DNA of 54,891 nucleotides from Pseudomonas sp. CBZ-4 (GTDB taxonomy: Bacteria > Pseudomonadota > Gammaproteobacteria > Pseudomonadales > Pseudomonadaceae): NCBI RefSeq assembly GCF_000346755.1, contig NZ_ANNV01000113.1, forward strand, positions 1 through 54,891. Reading direction: 5' to 3'. A program made the position numbers and the translations under genes. Shown here one piece after another: positions 19,042-27,187 of this stretch. Each line of letters opens with the position of its first letter. The stretch's first letter is position 1. The notes beneath the pieces are model-generated. The model made no database searches, was not told where the DNA came from, and saw only the letters and a list, made by a program, of their open reading frames with translations.

Positions 19042-20257
19042 GTCGGCTTCTACAGCAGTAGAGGCCGATCACGCTGAGCAGGCTGTAGCTCAGCAGGCCC
19101 AGCCAGCCCAGGTTGCTGGCCGGCCACAGCCCCACCTGCGGTGCCAGCCACACCAGCGGCACGTTCAGCGCCAGCCGCGCCAGTTCGGCCTTCAATGCCC
19201 ACGGGCGGTTCTCCAGGGCCACGCCCAAGGTAAACAAGCCCAGCGCCATCGCACTCCAACCCAGGATCAGCGCGGCCGTGGGCAACCCCTCGCCGAAATT
19301 CATCAGGTAGCTGCCAAAGCCCACATACGCGGCAAACTGCAGGGCGATGTACACCTGTTGGCGCACGTCCAGCGCCACCTCGAACTTACGGAACTGACTC
19401 AAGTCGTGCTTGGCCAACGGGTACTTGGCCTTCACATCCGCCGGGCGCCAGCCGGTACGCATGAACCAGATGCGCAGCTTGTCCCACCAACGCTCGGTGC
19501 GCCGCGCATCACTCCACAGCTGTGCATAAAACTGCAGGTTGGCCCACAGCGGGTTCCAACTGGCCAGGGGCGTGGTCACGCCGAAAATCACCGGTTCGTT
19601 GTCGTCTTCTTCCTGGAAGGTGCCGAACAGGCGGTCCCAAATAATGAACACCCCGCCGTAGTTGCGATCCATGTAGAGAGCGTTCTGTGCATGGTGCGCC
19701 CGATGATTGGACGGCGTGACGAAGAACCACTCGTACCAGCCAAGCTTCGGCACATGGCGCGTGTGCACCCAGAATTGATACAGCAGGTTGAGGGAGGCCA
19801 CGCTGATAAACACCACCAGCGGCACGCCGACCACGGCCAGCGGCAGGTAGAAGATCCAGCTCAGCAGGAAGCCGGTGCTGGTCTGGCGCAAGGCGGTGCT
19901 GAGGTTGTAGTCCTCGCTCTGGTGATGCACCGAGTGCGCGGCCCAGAGGATATTGCGCTCATGGCCCATGCGGTGCAGCCAGTAGTAGCAGAAGTCGTAG
20001 AAGACAAAGGCGAACACCCAGGTCCAGGGGTTCTGGGCCGGCAAGTCAAACAGCGCCAGGTGCTTGAGGGCGAAAGCGTAGGTCAACAGGCCCACGCCCT
20101 TGGTCAACAACCCCGTGGTGGTGGACAGCACACCGGTGCTGAGGCTGTTGATGGCGTCCGCCACCCGATAGTTGCGCTCGCCACGCCAGCGGTCGGCGAG
20201 CAGCTCCACCACGATCAAGGCGATGAAAAACGGTACCGCGTAAGGCACGAAGTCCAT
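19022..20257 (-). CDS. Sterol desaturase/fatty acid hydroxylase family protein, AGMO-like
   Basis: A 411-residue membrane di-iron hydroxylase. The histidine boxes are clear: HRMGH, then HSVHHQSEDYN, then NHRAHHAQN and the following MDRNYGGVFIIWDRLFGTF. The wording WAAHSVHHQSEDYNLSTALRQ is the pattern of alkylglycerol monooxygenase rather than plant sterol desaturases. The C-terminal half carries four or more additional hydrophobic segments. The bacterial substrate is not known; a lipid acting in the inner membrane is likely. It is divergent from elbB and converges with DedA. Confidence 0.88.
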   Translation of the reverse strand: MDFVPYAVPFFIALIVVELLADRWRGERNYRVADAINSLSTGVLSTTTGLLTKGVGLLTYAFALKHLALFDLPAQNPWTWVFAFVFYDFCYYWLHRMGHERNILWAAHSVHHQSEDYNLSTALRQTSTGFLLSWIFYLPLAVVGVPLVVFISVASLNLLYQFWVHTRHVPKLGWYEWFFVTPSNHRAHHAQNALYMDRNYGGVFIIWDRLFGTFQEEDDNEPVIFGVTTPLASWNPLWANLQFYAQLWSDARRTERWWDKLRIWFMRTGWRPADVKAKYPLAKHDLSQFRKFEVALDVRQQVYIALQFAAYVGFGSYLMNFGEGLPTAALILGWSAMALGLFTLGVALENRPWALKAELARLALNVPLVWLAPQVGLWPASNLGWLGLLSYSLLSVIGLYCCRSRLTRLAS

Positions 20258-20373
20258 GGGCTAGTCCGGTCTATTTTTGTTACATCTAGAGTAGGTGTAG
20301 CGGCGCAAGAGCCCATTGGCAACAGGTGACAAATTAGTAGACATTTAACGCCATGAACCCAGGAGAAATGCCC

Positions 20374-21039
20374 ATGAGCAAAAAGATTGCAGTGATCCTT
20401 TCCGGCTGTGGCGTGTACGACGGCGCCGAGGTCCACGAAAGCGTGATCACCCTGCTGCGCCTGGACCAGCGCGGCGCTCAGGTCCAATGCTTTGCCCCCG
20501 ACATTGCGCAACTGCACGTGATCAACCACCTCACCGGCGAGGAGATGCCCGAGACCCGCAACGTGCTGGTGGAGTCGGCGCGTATCGCCCGCGGCGAGGT
20601 GAAGGACATCGGTGAAGCCAACGCCGACGACTTCGACGCGCTGATCGTGCCGGGCGGGTTTGGGGCGGCGAAGAACCTGTCCAACTTTGCCGTGGCAGGC
20701 GCCGGTTGCAGCGTCAACCCGCAGGTCTTGGCGTTGGCCGAAGCCTTCGCCGAAGCGGGCAAGCCGGTGGGGCTGATCTGCATCTCCCCGGCCCTGGCGG
20801 CAAAAATCTACGGCCCCGGCGTGACCTGCACCATCGGCAACTGCCCCGACACGGCGGCGGCGCTGGACAAGATGGGCGCCACCCACCAGGAATGTGCAGT
20901 GGACGATATCGTCGAAGACAAGGCGCGCAAGCTGGTGAGCACGCCGGCCTATATGGTGGGCAAGAGCATCAGCGAGGTGGCTTCAGGCATCAACAAGCTG
21001 GTGGATCGGGTGCTGGAGTTGACCCACGAGAACGACTGA
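20374..21039 (+). CDS. elbB: Isoprenoid biosynthesis glyoxalase ElbB
   Basis: A 221-residue DJ-1/PfpI-like protein (E. coli ElbB is 217), a glyoxalase reported to influence isoprenoid synthesis. The N-terminus KIAVILSGCGVYDGAEVHE is diagnostic. The nucleophile elbow that holds the catalytic cysteine reads GLICISPA. I chose the ATG at 20374, which follows AGGAGA at 20361; two in-frame ATGs upstream lie too near or before this ribosome site. It stands alone, followed by a class C repeat. Confidence 0.92.
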   Translation: MSKKIAVILSGCGVYDGAEVHESVITLLRLDQRGAQVQCFAPDIAQLHVINHLTGEEMPETRNVLVESARIARGEVKDIGEANADDFDALIVPGGFGAAKNLSNFAVAGAGCSVNPQVLALAEAFAEAGKPVGLICISPALAAKIYGPGVTCTIGNCPDTAAALDKMGATHQECAVDDIVEDKARKLVSTPAYMVGKSISEVASGINKLVDRVLELTHEND

Positions 21040-21082
21040 ACACCGATGCTTGCAAGGGAATTTGTGTTGTAAGGGAGCTTAT

Positions 21083-21173
21083 TGTGGCGAGGGAGCTTGC
21101 TCCCGCTGGAGTGCGCAGCGCTCCCAAGATTTTGGGGCCGCTACGCAGCCCAGCGGGAGCAAGCTCCCTCGCC
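21083..21173. repeat. REP-like inverted repeat, class C
   Basis: Two exact 23-base inverted arms lie at 21086-21108 and 21151-21173; the arm reads GGCGAGGGAGCTTGCTCCCG followed by CTG. Each arm is itself partly palindromic (GGGAGCTTGCTCCC). The sequence family differs from classes A and B elsewhere in the window. It lies between converging elbB and yaiI and could end transcription of both. Confidence 0.88.
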
Positions 21174-21177
21174 CAGG

Positions 21178-21633
21178 TCAGGGTTGGCGCATCAGGCGCG
21201 TGAGGATGCGGTCCAGGGCATTGGCAAACGCCTGCTTGTCCTTCTCGCCATGAGGCGGTGGCCCGCCGCCCATCTGGCCCTGCTCGCGCAGATCGGTGAA
21301 CAGGTTGCGCACCGCCAGGCGTTCACTCATGTTCGCCGGGCTGAACTCCTTGCCCCGTGGGTCTAGGGCGGTGACGCCCTTCTTCACCAGGCGATCAGCC
21401 AGCGGTACATCGCTGCAGATCACCAACTCACCGGGCACCGCGTGTTCCACCAGGTAGTCATCCGCCGCATCCGGGCCGCTGGGGACCACGATCAGCTTTA
21501 CGCATGAAAAGCTCGGCTTGATCTGGCTCTGCCCGGCCACCAGTACCACGTCGAACTGGCGCTTGAGGGCGAACTTCACCACCTGGTCCTTGGCTGCCCG
21601 AGGGCAGGCGTCGGCATCGATCCATACGCGCAT
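21178..21633 (-). CDS. yaiI: YaiI/YqxD family protein (DUF188)
   Basis: A 151-residue protein of the UPF0178 family (E. coli YaiI is 152), with a PIN-like fold. The N-terminus MRVWIDADACPRAAKD holds the conserved aspartates; further family blocks are DYLVEHAVPGELVICSD and the C-terminal region MGGGPPPHGEKDKQAFANALD. The ATG at 21633 is preceded by GGAAGGTG. Its biological role is unknown; the PIN-like acidic residues suggest nucleic acid metabolism. Confidence 0.92.
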   Translation of the reverse strand: MRVWIDADACPRAAKDQVVKFALKRQFDVVLVAGQSQIKPSFSCVKLIVVPSGPDAADDYLVEHAVPGELVICSDVPLADRLVKKGVTALDPRGKEFSPANMSERLAVRNLFTDLREQGQMGGGPPPHGEKDKQAFANALDRILTRLMRQP

Positions 21634-21665
21634 AAACACACCTTCCAGAAACAACATCTATCCAA

Positions 21666-21756
21666 TGTGGGAGCGGGCTTGCCCGCGATAGCGTCGGATC
21701 AGCCAACACCTACATCGACTGACACACCGCAATCGCGGGCAAGCCCGCTCCCACAC
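21666..21756. repeat. REPIN, class A, upstream of yaiI
   Basis: Inverted arms TGTGGGAGCGGGCTTGCCCG (21666 onward) and the complementary arm ending CCACA at 21755 flank a 40-base spacer. It lies between the FTR1 stop (21770) and the yaiI start, two genes in the same direction. It is nearly the same as the element at 14835, apart from the spacer. Confidence 0.92.
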
Positions 21757-21769
21757 TGACTGTGCCCGA

Positions 21770-23665
21770 TTAAATAGTGGCGCGACGCTTCTCGGCCAAC
21801 CGACTGCGGCCATACAACACCACAATCGCCAGGATCGCCACTGCCTGCGCACTCAACGAGTACGCATCGGCATGAATCCCCAGCCAATCAAAGTCAAAGA
21901 ACGCCACCGGCCGTGTGCCGAAGATCCCGGCCTCCTGCAATGCCTTCACGCCATGCCCGGCAAACACCACCGACAACGCGCACAACAGCGCCGCATTGAT
22001 GCCGAAGAACAGCGCCAACGGCAGCTTCGCCGAGCCGCGCAGGATCACCCACGCCAGGCCCACCAACAGCACCAGCGCCGTGGCGCCACCCGCCAACACG
22101 GCGTTGTGCCCAGCCGGGCCGGCTTGCAGCCACAGGGTTTCATAAAACAGGATCACTTCGAACAGCTCGCGATACACCGAGAAGAACGCCAGCATCGCAA
22201 AACCGAAGCGCCCGCCGCCGCCCACCAGGCTGCTCTTGATGTAGTCCTGCCACGCAGCAGCATGGCGGCGGTCGTGCATCCACACGCCGAGCCACAGCAC
22301 CATCACGCTGGCAAACAGCGCCGTGCAGCCTTCCAGCAGTTCACGCTGGGCACCGCTGACGTCAATCACATACGCCGCCAGCGCCCAGGTGGCCAAGCCC
22401 GCCAGCAGCGCCAGGCCCCAGCCAACGTTGACACTGCGCACCGCCGACTGCTGGCCGGTGTTACGCAGGAACGCGAGGATCGCCGCCAATACCAGGATCG
22501 CTTCCAGGCCTTCGCGCAGCAGGATCAGCAAACCGGAGATGTAGCTCAGCGACCAGCTCAGGCCATCGCTGCCCAGCAGGCCGGCGGATTCAGTCAGCTT
22601 GCCCTTGGCCACATCCAGGCGCTGCTGCACTTGTTCGATCGGCAGCCCGTCCTGCAACGATTGCCGATAGGCCATCAGGGCTTTCTCAGTGTCCTTGCGC
22701 AGGTTGGCGTCGACGTTATCCAGGGAGCTTTCCACCAGCTCGAAGCCTTCCAGGTAGGCGGCGACGGACAAGTCGTAGGCCTGCTCATGATCACCGCTGC
22801 GGAACGCGGCGAGGCTCTTGTCCAGGGTGCTCGCGGTGTAGTCGAGCAACTGCGCCGGGCCACGCTTGACCTGCGGCGGTTGTGCGCGCTGGGCGCGGAA
22901 GGTCGCGGCGGCGGCTGGGCCGCTGGCTGCCAGCACTTCGTTCGGGGTCTGGCGGGCCAGGTCGGCGAGGTTGAACGGTTGCTCGCTCTTGGCCGCAGCC
23001 GGGTCGGCGGTGAAGCCGGCGATGTAGGTGGCCAGGTCCCAGCGCTGACGGTCGTCCAGCTGGTCGGCAAAGGACGGCATGTCGGTGCCTTCGACGCCCA
23101 GGCCGAGGGTGTTGTAGATCGCATACAGGCTCAGGCGATCCAGGCGCGTGGCGTCCGTCAGGTTGGCGGGCGGCGGCGTCATGCCGGTGCCCGCTGGGCC
23201 ATCACCGGCGCCGGCAGCGCCGTGGCACACCGAGCACTGCTGGGCGTAGAGCGGCGCGCCGCGCACAGGGTCGGGAGTGATCGCCGGGGCCTGGCTGACT
23301 TCATAGGCCACCGCCAGCTTGGCGCCCAACTGCCGGGCCTGGCGGGCGACGGTCGCGCCCTCCGCATGGGCAGTGACTGCTGCCAGCAACTCATCAACGC
23401 CGCTGATCAACTCGGCGCGCTCGGGCTTGGCCGGCAGATCCGCCACCAAACCCTGCAACACCCCAAGAAACTCAAGCTGCTCACGGTACTCGGAATCATC
23501 GACAACCTTGCCCGCCTCCACCGTCGGCGGGTAGTCGGCGCCAATGTAGTCCAACAAATGCAGGGCTTGTGGAGCGCCCTCGGTCGTCGCGGCCAGCAGA
23601 TGAGAGCTGCACGACATCAACGCCGGCAGCATCAGCCAGGCGAGAAAACGGAAGGGGGCAGTCAT
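21770..23665 (-). CDS. Cytochrome c/FTR1 family iron permease
   Basis: A 631-residue protein that joins an iron oxidation or electron-transfer module to an FTR1 permease. The N-terminus has a signal peptide (cleavage near residue 26), followed by a helical region. A class I cytochrome c domain comes next, with C144-C147-H148 haem attachment and M196 as probable sixth ligand. After a further helical periplasmic part (residues 270-365), seven hydrophobic segments carry the FTR1 motifs REGLE (384-388), RELLE (441-445) and RELFE (499-503). The architecture suggests ferrous iron is oxidised and passed inward. The EfeO and EfeB partners of the E. coli system are not adjacent. Confidence 0.93.
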   Translation of the reverse strand: MTAPFRFLAWLMLPALMSCSSHLLAATTEGAPQALHLLDYIGADYPPTVEAGKVVDDSEYREQLEFLGVLQGLVADLPAKPERAELISGVDELLAAVTAHAEGATVARQARQLGAKLAVAYEVSQAPAITPDPVRGAPLYAQQCSVCHGAAGAGDGPAGTGMTPPPANLTDATRLDRLSLYAIYNTLGLGVEGTDMPSFADQLDDRQRWDLATYIAGFTADPAAAKSEQPFNLADLARQTPNEVLAASGPAAAATFRAQRAQPPQVKRGPAQLLDYTASTLDKSLAAFRSGDHEQAYDLSVAAYLEGFELVESSLDNVDANLRKDTEKALMAYRQSLQDGLPIEQVQQRLDVAKGKLTESAGLLGSDGLSWSLSYISGLLILLREGLEAILVLAAILAFLRNTGQQSAVRSVNVGWGLALLAGLATWALAAYVIDVSGAQRELLEGCTALFASVMVLWLGVWMHDRRHAAAWQDYIKSSLVGGGGRFGFAMLAFFSVYRELFEVILFYETLWLQAGPAGHNAVLAGGATALVLLVGLAWVILRGSAKLPLALFFGINAALLCALSVVFAGHGVKALQEAGIFGTRPVAFFDFDWLGIHADAYSLSAQAVAILAIVVLYGRSRLAEKRRATI

Positions 23666-23703
23666 GAATGAATCTCAAAGGGAAATACGAAGTAACATAT
23701 TGT

Positions 23704-23713
23704 TTAACGTTAA
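23704..23713. promoter_or_regulatory. Palindrome upstream of the FTR1 gene
   Basis: TTAACGTTAA is a perfect 10-base palindrome, 39 bases upstream of the FTR1 start and within a plausible promoter (TTGAGT, 17 bases, AACAAT on the minus strand). It does not match the Fur consensus. Confidence 0.25.
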
Positions 23714-23803
23714 GCGCTTTGACTCAAGGCGTTAGTGATTTGACGCAGGGAATAGCGTCGAAACAGTGATGGCGCCCCCACCTATCCCCCAGGCAAAAAG
23801 CCA

Positions 23804-23831
23804 TTGTTTTGCCAGCTATGGCGCCTATAAT
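23804..23831 (+). promoter_or_regulatory. Sigma-70 promoter of the lipoprotein cluster
   Basis: TTGTTT at 23804 and TATAAT at 23826 are separated by 16 bases on the plus strand, about 90 bases upstream of the first lipoprotein gene. The -10 is a perfect consensus match. Confidence 0.6.
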
Positions 23832-23922
23832 GCCGCGCCCTGTTATCGCGAAAGGGTCTTTATTTCCTCGTTTTAATGAGGAATTGGCACATCAGCTGGT
23901 TACGTTCAGGGAAGAAGTCTGC

Positions 23923-25317
23923 ATGGCATTTCGCGCCGTTACCCCGCTCGCACTCGCGGCGGTCACCTTGCTGTCGGGTTGCTCGATGTTTCGCAGCTAC
24001 GACAGCGAGCTGCAAGCCACCAACCAGCAGTTGGTCAGCGGCAATGTCGAGGCCGCGCTGACCCTGCTGGAGAAAAACAACAGCGGCGAAGACAAGGACC
24101 TGCTGTATTTCTTCGAAAAGGGTGAATTGCTGCGGGCCAAGGGCGACCTCAGCGGCAGCCAGATCGCCTGGCGCAGCGCCGACCTGCAAGTCTACAAGTG
24201 GGAAGAGTCGGTCAAGTTCGACAGCGAGCGCTACCTCGCCCAGTTCGGCAGTTTCCTCGCCAACGACAAGGTGCGTCGCTATGAAGGCTATGACTACGAA
24301 AAAGTCATGCTGACCACGCAAATGGCCCTGAACCTGCTGGCCCTGAACGACTTCGACGGCGCCCGCACCGAGATCAAGAAGACCCACGAACGCGAAGCGG
24401 TGATCGCCGACCTGCGCGACAAGGAATACCTCAAGCGCGAGAACGAAGCCGAACGCCAGGGCGTGACGACGCAGTTCAAGGACCTGCGTGGCTACCCCGT
24501 GGAAACCCTCGACGCGCCGGAAGTGGTCGGCCTGAAGAACAGCTACCAAAGCGCATTCAGCCATTACCTCGCCGGTTTCGTCTACGAAGCCCTCGGCGAA
24601 AAAGACCTGGCCGCCCCCGGCTACCGCAAGGCCGCCGAGTTGCACCCGAACACGCCGTTGCTGGAACAAGCCCTGCTCGACCTCGACAAAAGCAGCCTCG
24701 GCGCCGATGAAACCGACGTGCTGATCGTGGTGCAGAGCGGCCTGGCGCCGGCGCGTGATTCGATCCGCCTGCCGCTGCCGATCCCGATCGACGGCCATCT
24801 GGTGATTACCCCGCTGTCATTCCCGGTGATCAAGGCCGACACCTCCACCGCGCACTTCGCGCAGATCGGCGTCGATGGCCAGCAACAGAACCTCACCGCA
24901 CTCAACAGCACCACCGCCATGTCGCGCCGCGCCCTGCGCGATGACATGCCGGGGATCATCCTGCGCACCACCGTGCGCGCCGTGACCCGTGGCGTGACGC
25001 AAAACAACCTGAACAAGACCAACCCCATGGCCGGGCTGGTGCTGGGCATCGCCTCGGCCGTCACCGAAGGCGCCGACACACGCACCTGGCGCACCCTGCC
25101 GGACCTGACCCAGGTCACGCGCCTGCGCCTCAAGCGCGGCGAGCACCAGGTCAGCCTGCCCAACGCCCTGGGCGGCACACGGGTGACCGTCAAGGCCGAC
25201 CAGCGCTACCAAGTGATCACCCTGCGCGTGGTCGGCAACCAGGTGTTCGCCGGCGGCCTGGCGGCCCACGTGGTGCCGAGCCCGACCACCCAGGCCATCG
25301 CCCTCAAACAACCTTAA
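23923..25317 (+). CDS. COG3014 family TPR-like lipoprotein
   Basis: A 464-residue outer-membrane lipoprotein candidate. The lipobox LLSGC puts the lipidated cysteine at residue 20. The middle part (residues 30-265) is helical and repeat-like, with LLALNDFDGARTEIKKTHE resembling TPR helices and YLAGFVYEALGEKDLAAPGYRKAA a clear TPR. The C-terminal part is beta-rich. The ATG at 23923 has AGGGAAG upstream; the longer frame lacks a signal peptide at its start. It opens a four-gene cluster with YcfL, LpoB and a CsgG-like protein, which suggests a joint role in peptidoglycan synthesis or an envelope assembly. The function of the family is not established. Confidence 0.85.
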   Translation: MAFRAVTPLALAAVTLLSGCSMFRSYDSELQATNQQLVSGNVEAALTLLEKNNSGEDKDLLYFFEKGELLRAKGDLSGSQIAWRSADLQVYKWEESVKFDSERYLAQFGSFLANDKVRRYEGYDYEKVMLTTQMALNLLALNDFDGARTEIKKTHEREAVIADLRDKEYLKRENEAERQGVTTQFKDLRGYPVETLDAPEVVGLKNSYQSAFSHYLAGFVYEALGEKDLAAPGYRKAAELHPNTPLLEQALLDLDKSSLGADETDVLIVVQSGLAPARDSIRLPLPIPIDGHLVITPLSFPVIKADTSTAHFAQIGVDGQQQNLTALNSTTAMSRRALRDDMPGIILRTTVRAVTRGVTQNNLNKTNPMAGLVLGIASAVTEGADTRTWRTLPDLTQVTRLRLKRGEHQVSLPNALGGTRVTVKADQRYQVITLRVVGNQVFAGGLAAHVVPSPTTQAIALKQP

Positions 25318-25327
25318 GGAGCACGTT

Positions 25328-25699
25328 ATGCGTCATTTCATCCTCGGCGCCCTGGCGCTGGTCCTGCTGGCCGGCTGCGCCACCCCGCCGCCACCGGAAC
25401 CCGGCAGTGCGGCGAGCAAAATCGTAGTGATGGGCAAGTTCAAGGGCATCGCCGTCGGCGCCATCCGCGTGGCGCGCGAGAACGGCTTCCTCACCGCCAA
25501 GGTGCAGTTGAGCAATATCACCAGCAGCAACCAGACGATGTATTACCGCTTCGCCTGGCTGGGGGCCGACGGCTTCCCGGTGGGCGACGAAGACACCTGG
25601 AAAGTGCTGAACCTGTACGCCAACCAGGCGACCTTCCTGCCGGCCATTGCCAACTTGCCTCAAGCCGCGGACTTCCGCCTTGAAGTGAAGACGCCTTGA
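25328..25699 (+). CDS. YcfL family lipoprotein
   Basis: A 123-residue lipoprotein with lipobox LLAGC (Cys17). The mature part holds a short proline-rich stretch (ATPPPPEPGS) followed by a beta-sandwich-like region, with LSNITSSNQTMYYRFAWLG as the most conserved block of this family. It starts ten bases after the COG3014 gene, with AAGGAGCACGTT before the ATG, and precedes lpoB. In E. coli ycfL likewise sits directly before lpoB, so the pair is conserved in a different genome context. Its function is unknown. Confidence 0.85.
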   Translation: MRHFILGALALVLLAGCATPPPPEPGSAASKIVVMGKFKGIAVGAIRVARENGFLTAKVQLSNITSSNQTMYYRFAWLGADGFPVGDEDTWKVLNLYANQATFLPAIANLPQAADFRLEVKTP

Positions 25700-25734
25700 C
25701 GCCCGCCCCTATTCAGCTCTGGAGAGATTCCCCC

Positions 25735-26322
25735 ATGTTTGCACGCTTCTCGATCCTTGCCGTGGTTGCCGTCCTGGCCAGCGGTTGCTCCAACACCTCG
25801 CCGGTGCTGGGCAGCAAGAACATCAGCTACGGCGACACCAAGGCCGTGGAAACCGTGACCAACGAGTTCGGCTCCACCGACCTGCAGATGATCGCCGAAA
25901 GCATGACCCGCTCGCTCGCCCAGTCCGGCATCCTGCAAGGCCGCCCGGTGGTGCAGGTGTATGACGTGAAGAACAAGACCAGCGAGTACATCGACACCCG
26001 CGAGATCACCACGTCGATCAAGACCCAACTGATGAAGACCGGCACCGCACGCTTCGCCAGCGACAACACCGACATGCAAAGCCAGGTCGACCAGCTCAAG
26101 CTGCAGAACCAGAGCGGCCTGTACAAGAAGTCCACGGTGAGCAAGACCGGTAACATGGTCGCCGCCAAGTACCGCCTGGAAGGCTCCATCAGCTCCATCG
26201 TCAAGCGCAGCTCGGATTACAAGGACGTGTTCTACAAGTTCAGCCTGCAACTGGTGGACGTGGAAAGCGGCCTGGCCGAGTGGATGGACGAAAAAGAAAT
26301 CCGCAAGACCACGGAGCGCTAA
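25735..26322 (+). CDS. lpoB: Penicillin-binding protein activator LpoB-like lipoprotein
   Basis: A 195-residue lipoprotein (lipobox LASGC, Cys18) with the CsgG-like LpoB fold. The region GSTDLQMIAESMTRSLAQSG and the strand KYRLEGSISSIVKRSS are typical of LpoB, which in E. coli reaches through the periplasm to activate PBP1b. The linker between lipid anchor and domain is short here. The ATG at 25735 follows GGAGAG. P. aeruginosa is known to use a different activator (LpoP) for PBP1b, so the partner of this protein is unclear. Confidence 0.82.
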   Translation: MFARFSILAVVAVLASGCSNTSPVLGSKNISYGDTKAVETVTNEFGSTDLQMIAESMTRSLAQSGILQGRPVVQVYDVKNKTSEYIDTREITTSIKTQLMKTGTARFASDNTDMQSQVDQLKLQNQSGLYKKSTVSKTGNMVAAKYRLEGSISSIVKRSSDYKDVFYKFSLQLVDVESGLAEWMDEKEIRKTTER

Positions 26323-26325
26323 GCC

Positions 26326-27066
26326 ATGCGTACATGGATCGGCATGATCGGCCTGCTGTGCGCCTTTGGCGCCTCGGCCGCACCGAAAATCGCGGTGACC
26401 GACCTGGCCTATCAGGCGCGGGTCGAGGAATACATCCACGCGGTGTCGGCCAGCAACAACTTCCAGGCCAGCGGCTACCACGCCAGCGGCGCGTCGAGCT
26501 ACGCCGAGTTCGAGAGCCGCTCCAGCTACATCGAGCAGCTTGAGCTGCGCAAATTCAGCGGCGACATCAAGGGCGAGATCCTCAAGTCGCGCCAGTTCCA
26601 GTTGGTGCAAGGCACGCCCTACACCGCCGACGCCAAGGGTGACGTGTATGACGTGATCAAGCGGATCAAGGCCGGCAACTTCAAGGGCGCGGACTACGTG
26701 CTGTTCGGCACCCTGTCCGACATCGACTTCACCCAGGACCTCAACGCCATCGACCGCACCAACAGCTACTCGGCGGTGCTGAGCCTGACGCTGGTGGCGG
26801 ATTTCAGCCTGATCAACACGCGCACCTTCGAAATCACCTCGGCGTTTACCGCCATGGGTGAAGGGCAAGACACCAAGCTGGTGAACAGCCGCGACGTGCG
26901 CGTGAACCTGAACCGGCCACGGGTGGTGAAGGACGTGTCGAAAACGTTGGGTGAGGATGTGGCGCGGCAGCTGGCGGAGCAGTTGGGTGGCGGGTATCAA
27001 GAACCCGGCCAACCCGTGTTGCGCAATAACCTGCCGAGGGATGAAGCGCCGAAGATCCTGCGCTGA
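26326..27066 (+). CDS. Secreted CsgG/LpoB-like protein
   Basis: A 246-residue exported protein with a plain signal peptide cut after GASA (residues 15-18) and no lipobox. It begins APKIAVTDLAYQARVEEY, a CsgG/LpoB-type first strand. It continues with GDIKGEILKSRQFQLVQG and GADYVLFGTLSDIDFT, equivalent to the core strands and helix of that fold. The C-terminal tail is proline-containing and charged. It starts three bases after the LpoB stop and so is part of the same operon. It could work with LpoB or form a separate oligomer. The lack of a lipid anchor distinguishes it from the other three. Confidence 0.78.
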   Translation: MRTWIGMIGLLCAFGASAAPKIAVTDLAYQARVEEYIHAVSASNNFQASGYHASGASSYAEFESRSSYIEQLELRKFSGDIKGEILKSRQFQLVQGTPYTADAKGDVYDVIKRIKAGNFKGADYVLFGTLSDIDFTQDLNAIDRTNSYSAVLSLTLVADFSLINTRTFEITSAFTAMGEGQDTKLVNSRDVRVNLNRPRVVKDVSKTLGEDVARQLAEQLGGGYQEPGQPVLRNNLPRDEAPKILR

Positions 27067-27095
27067 TCCTCGATAACGCGGCTAACACAAATCAA

Positions 27096-27166
27096 TGTGG
27101 GAGCTGGCTTGCCTGCGATAGCGGTGTATCAGATACACCGCTATCGCAGGCAAGCCAGCTCCCACA
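27096..27166. repeat. REPIN, class B, as a 71-bp perfect palindrome
   Basis: The arm TGTGGGAGCTGGCTTGCC... (27096-27130) is followed by one base and then by its exact 35-base complement (27132-27166). Arms of other REPINs here match only over about 24 bases and have unlike spacers. It lies between two converging genes, so a hairpin in either transcript is expected. Confidence 0.95.
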
Positions 27167-27187
27167 GTTTTGATCCGGTTTCGTCAG

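Noticed and set aside
23666..23760. A Fur box ahead of the FTR1 gene
   Set aside because: No match to the 19-base Fur consensus was found, only the short palindrome TTAACGTTAA.
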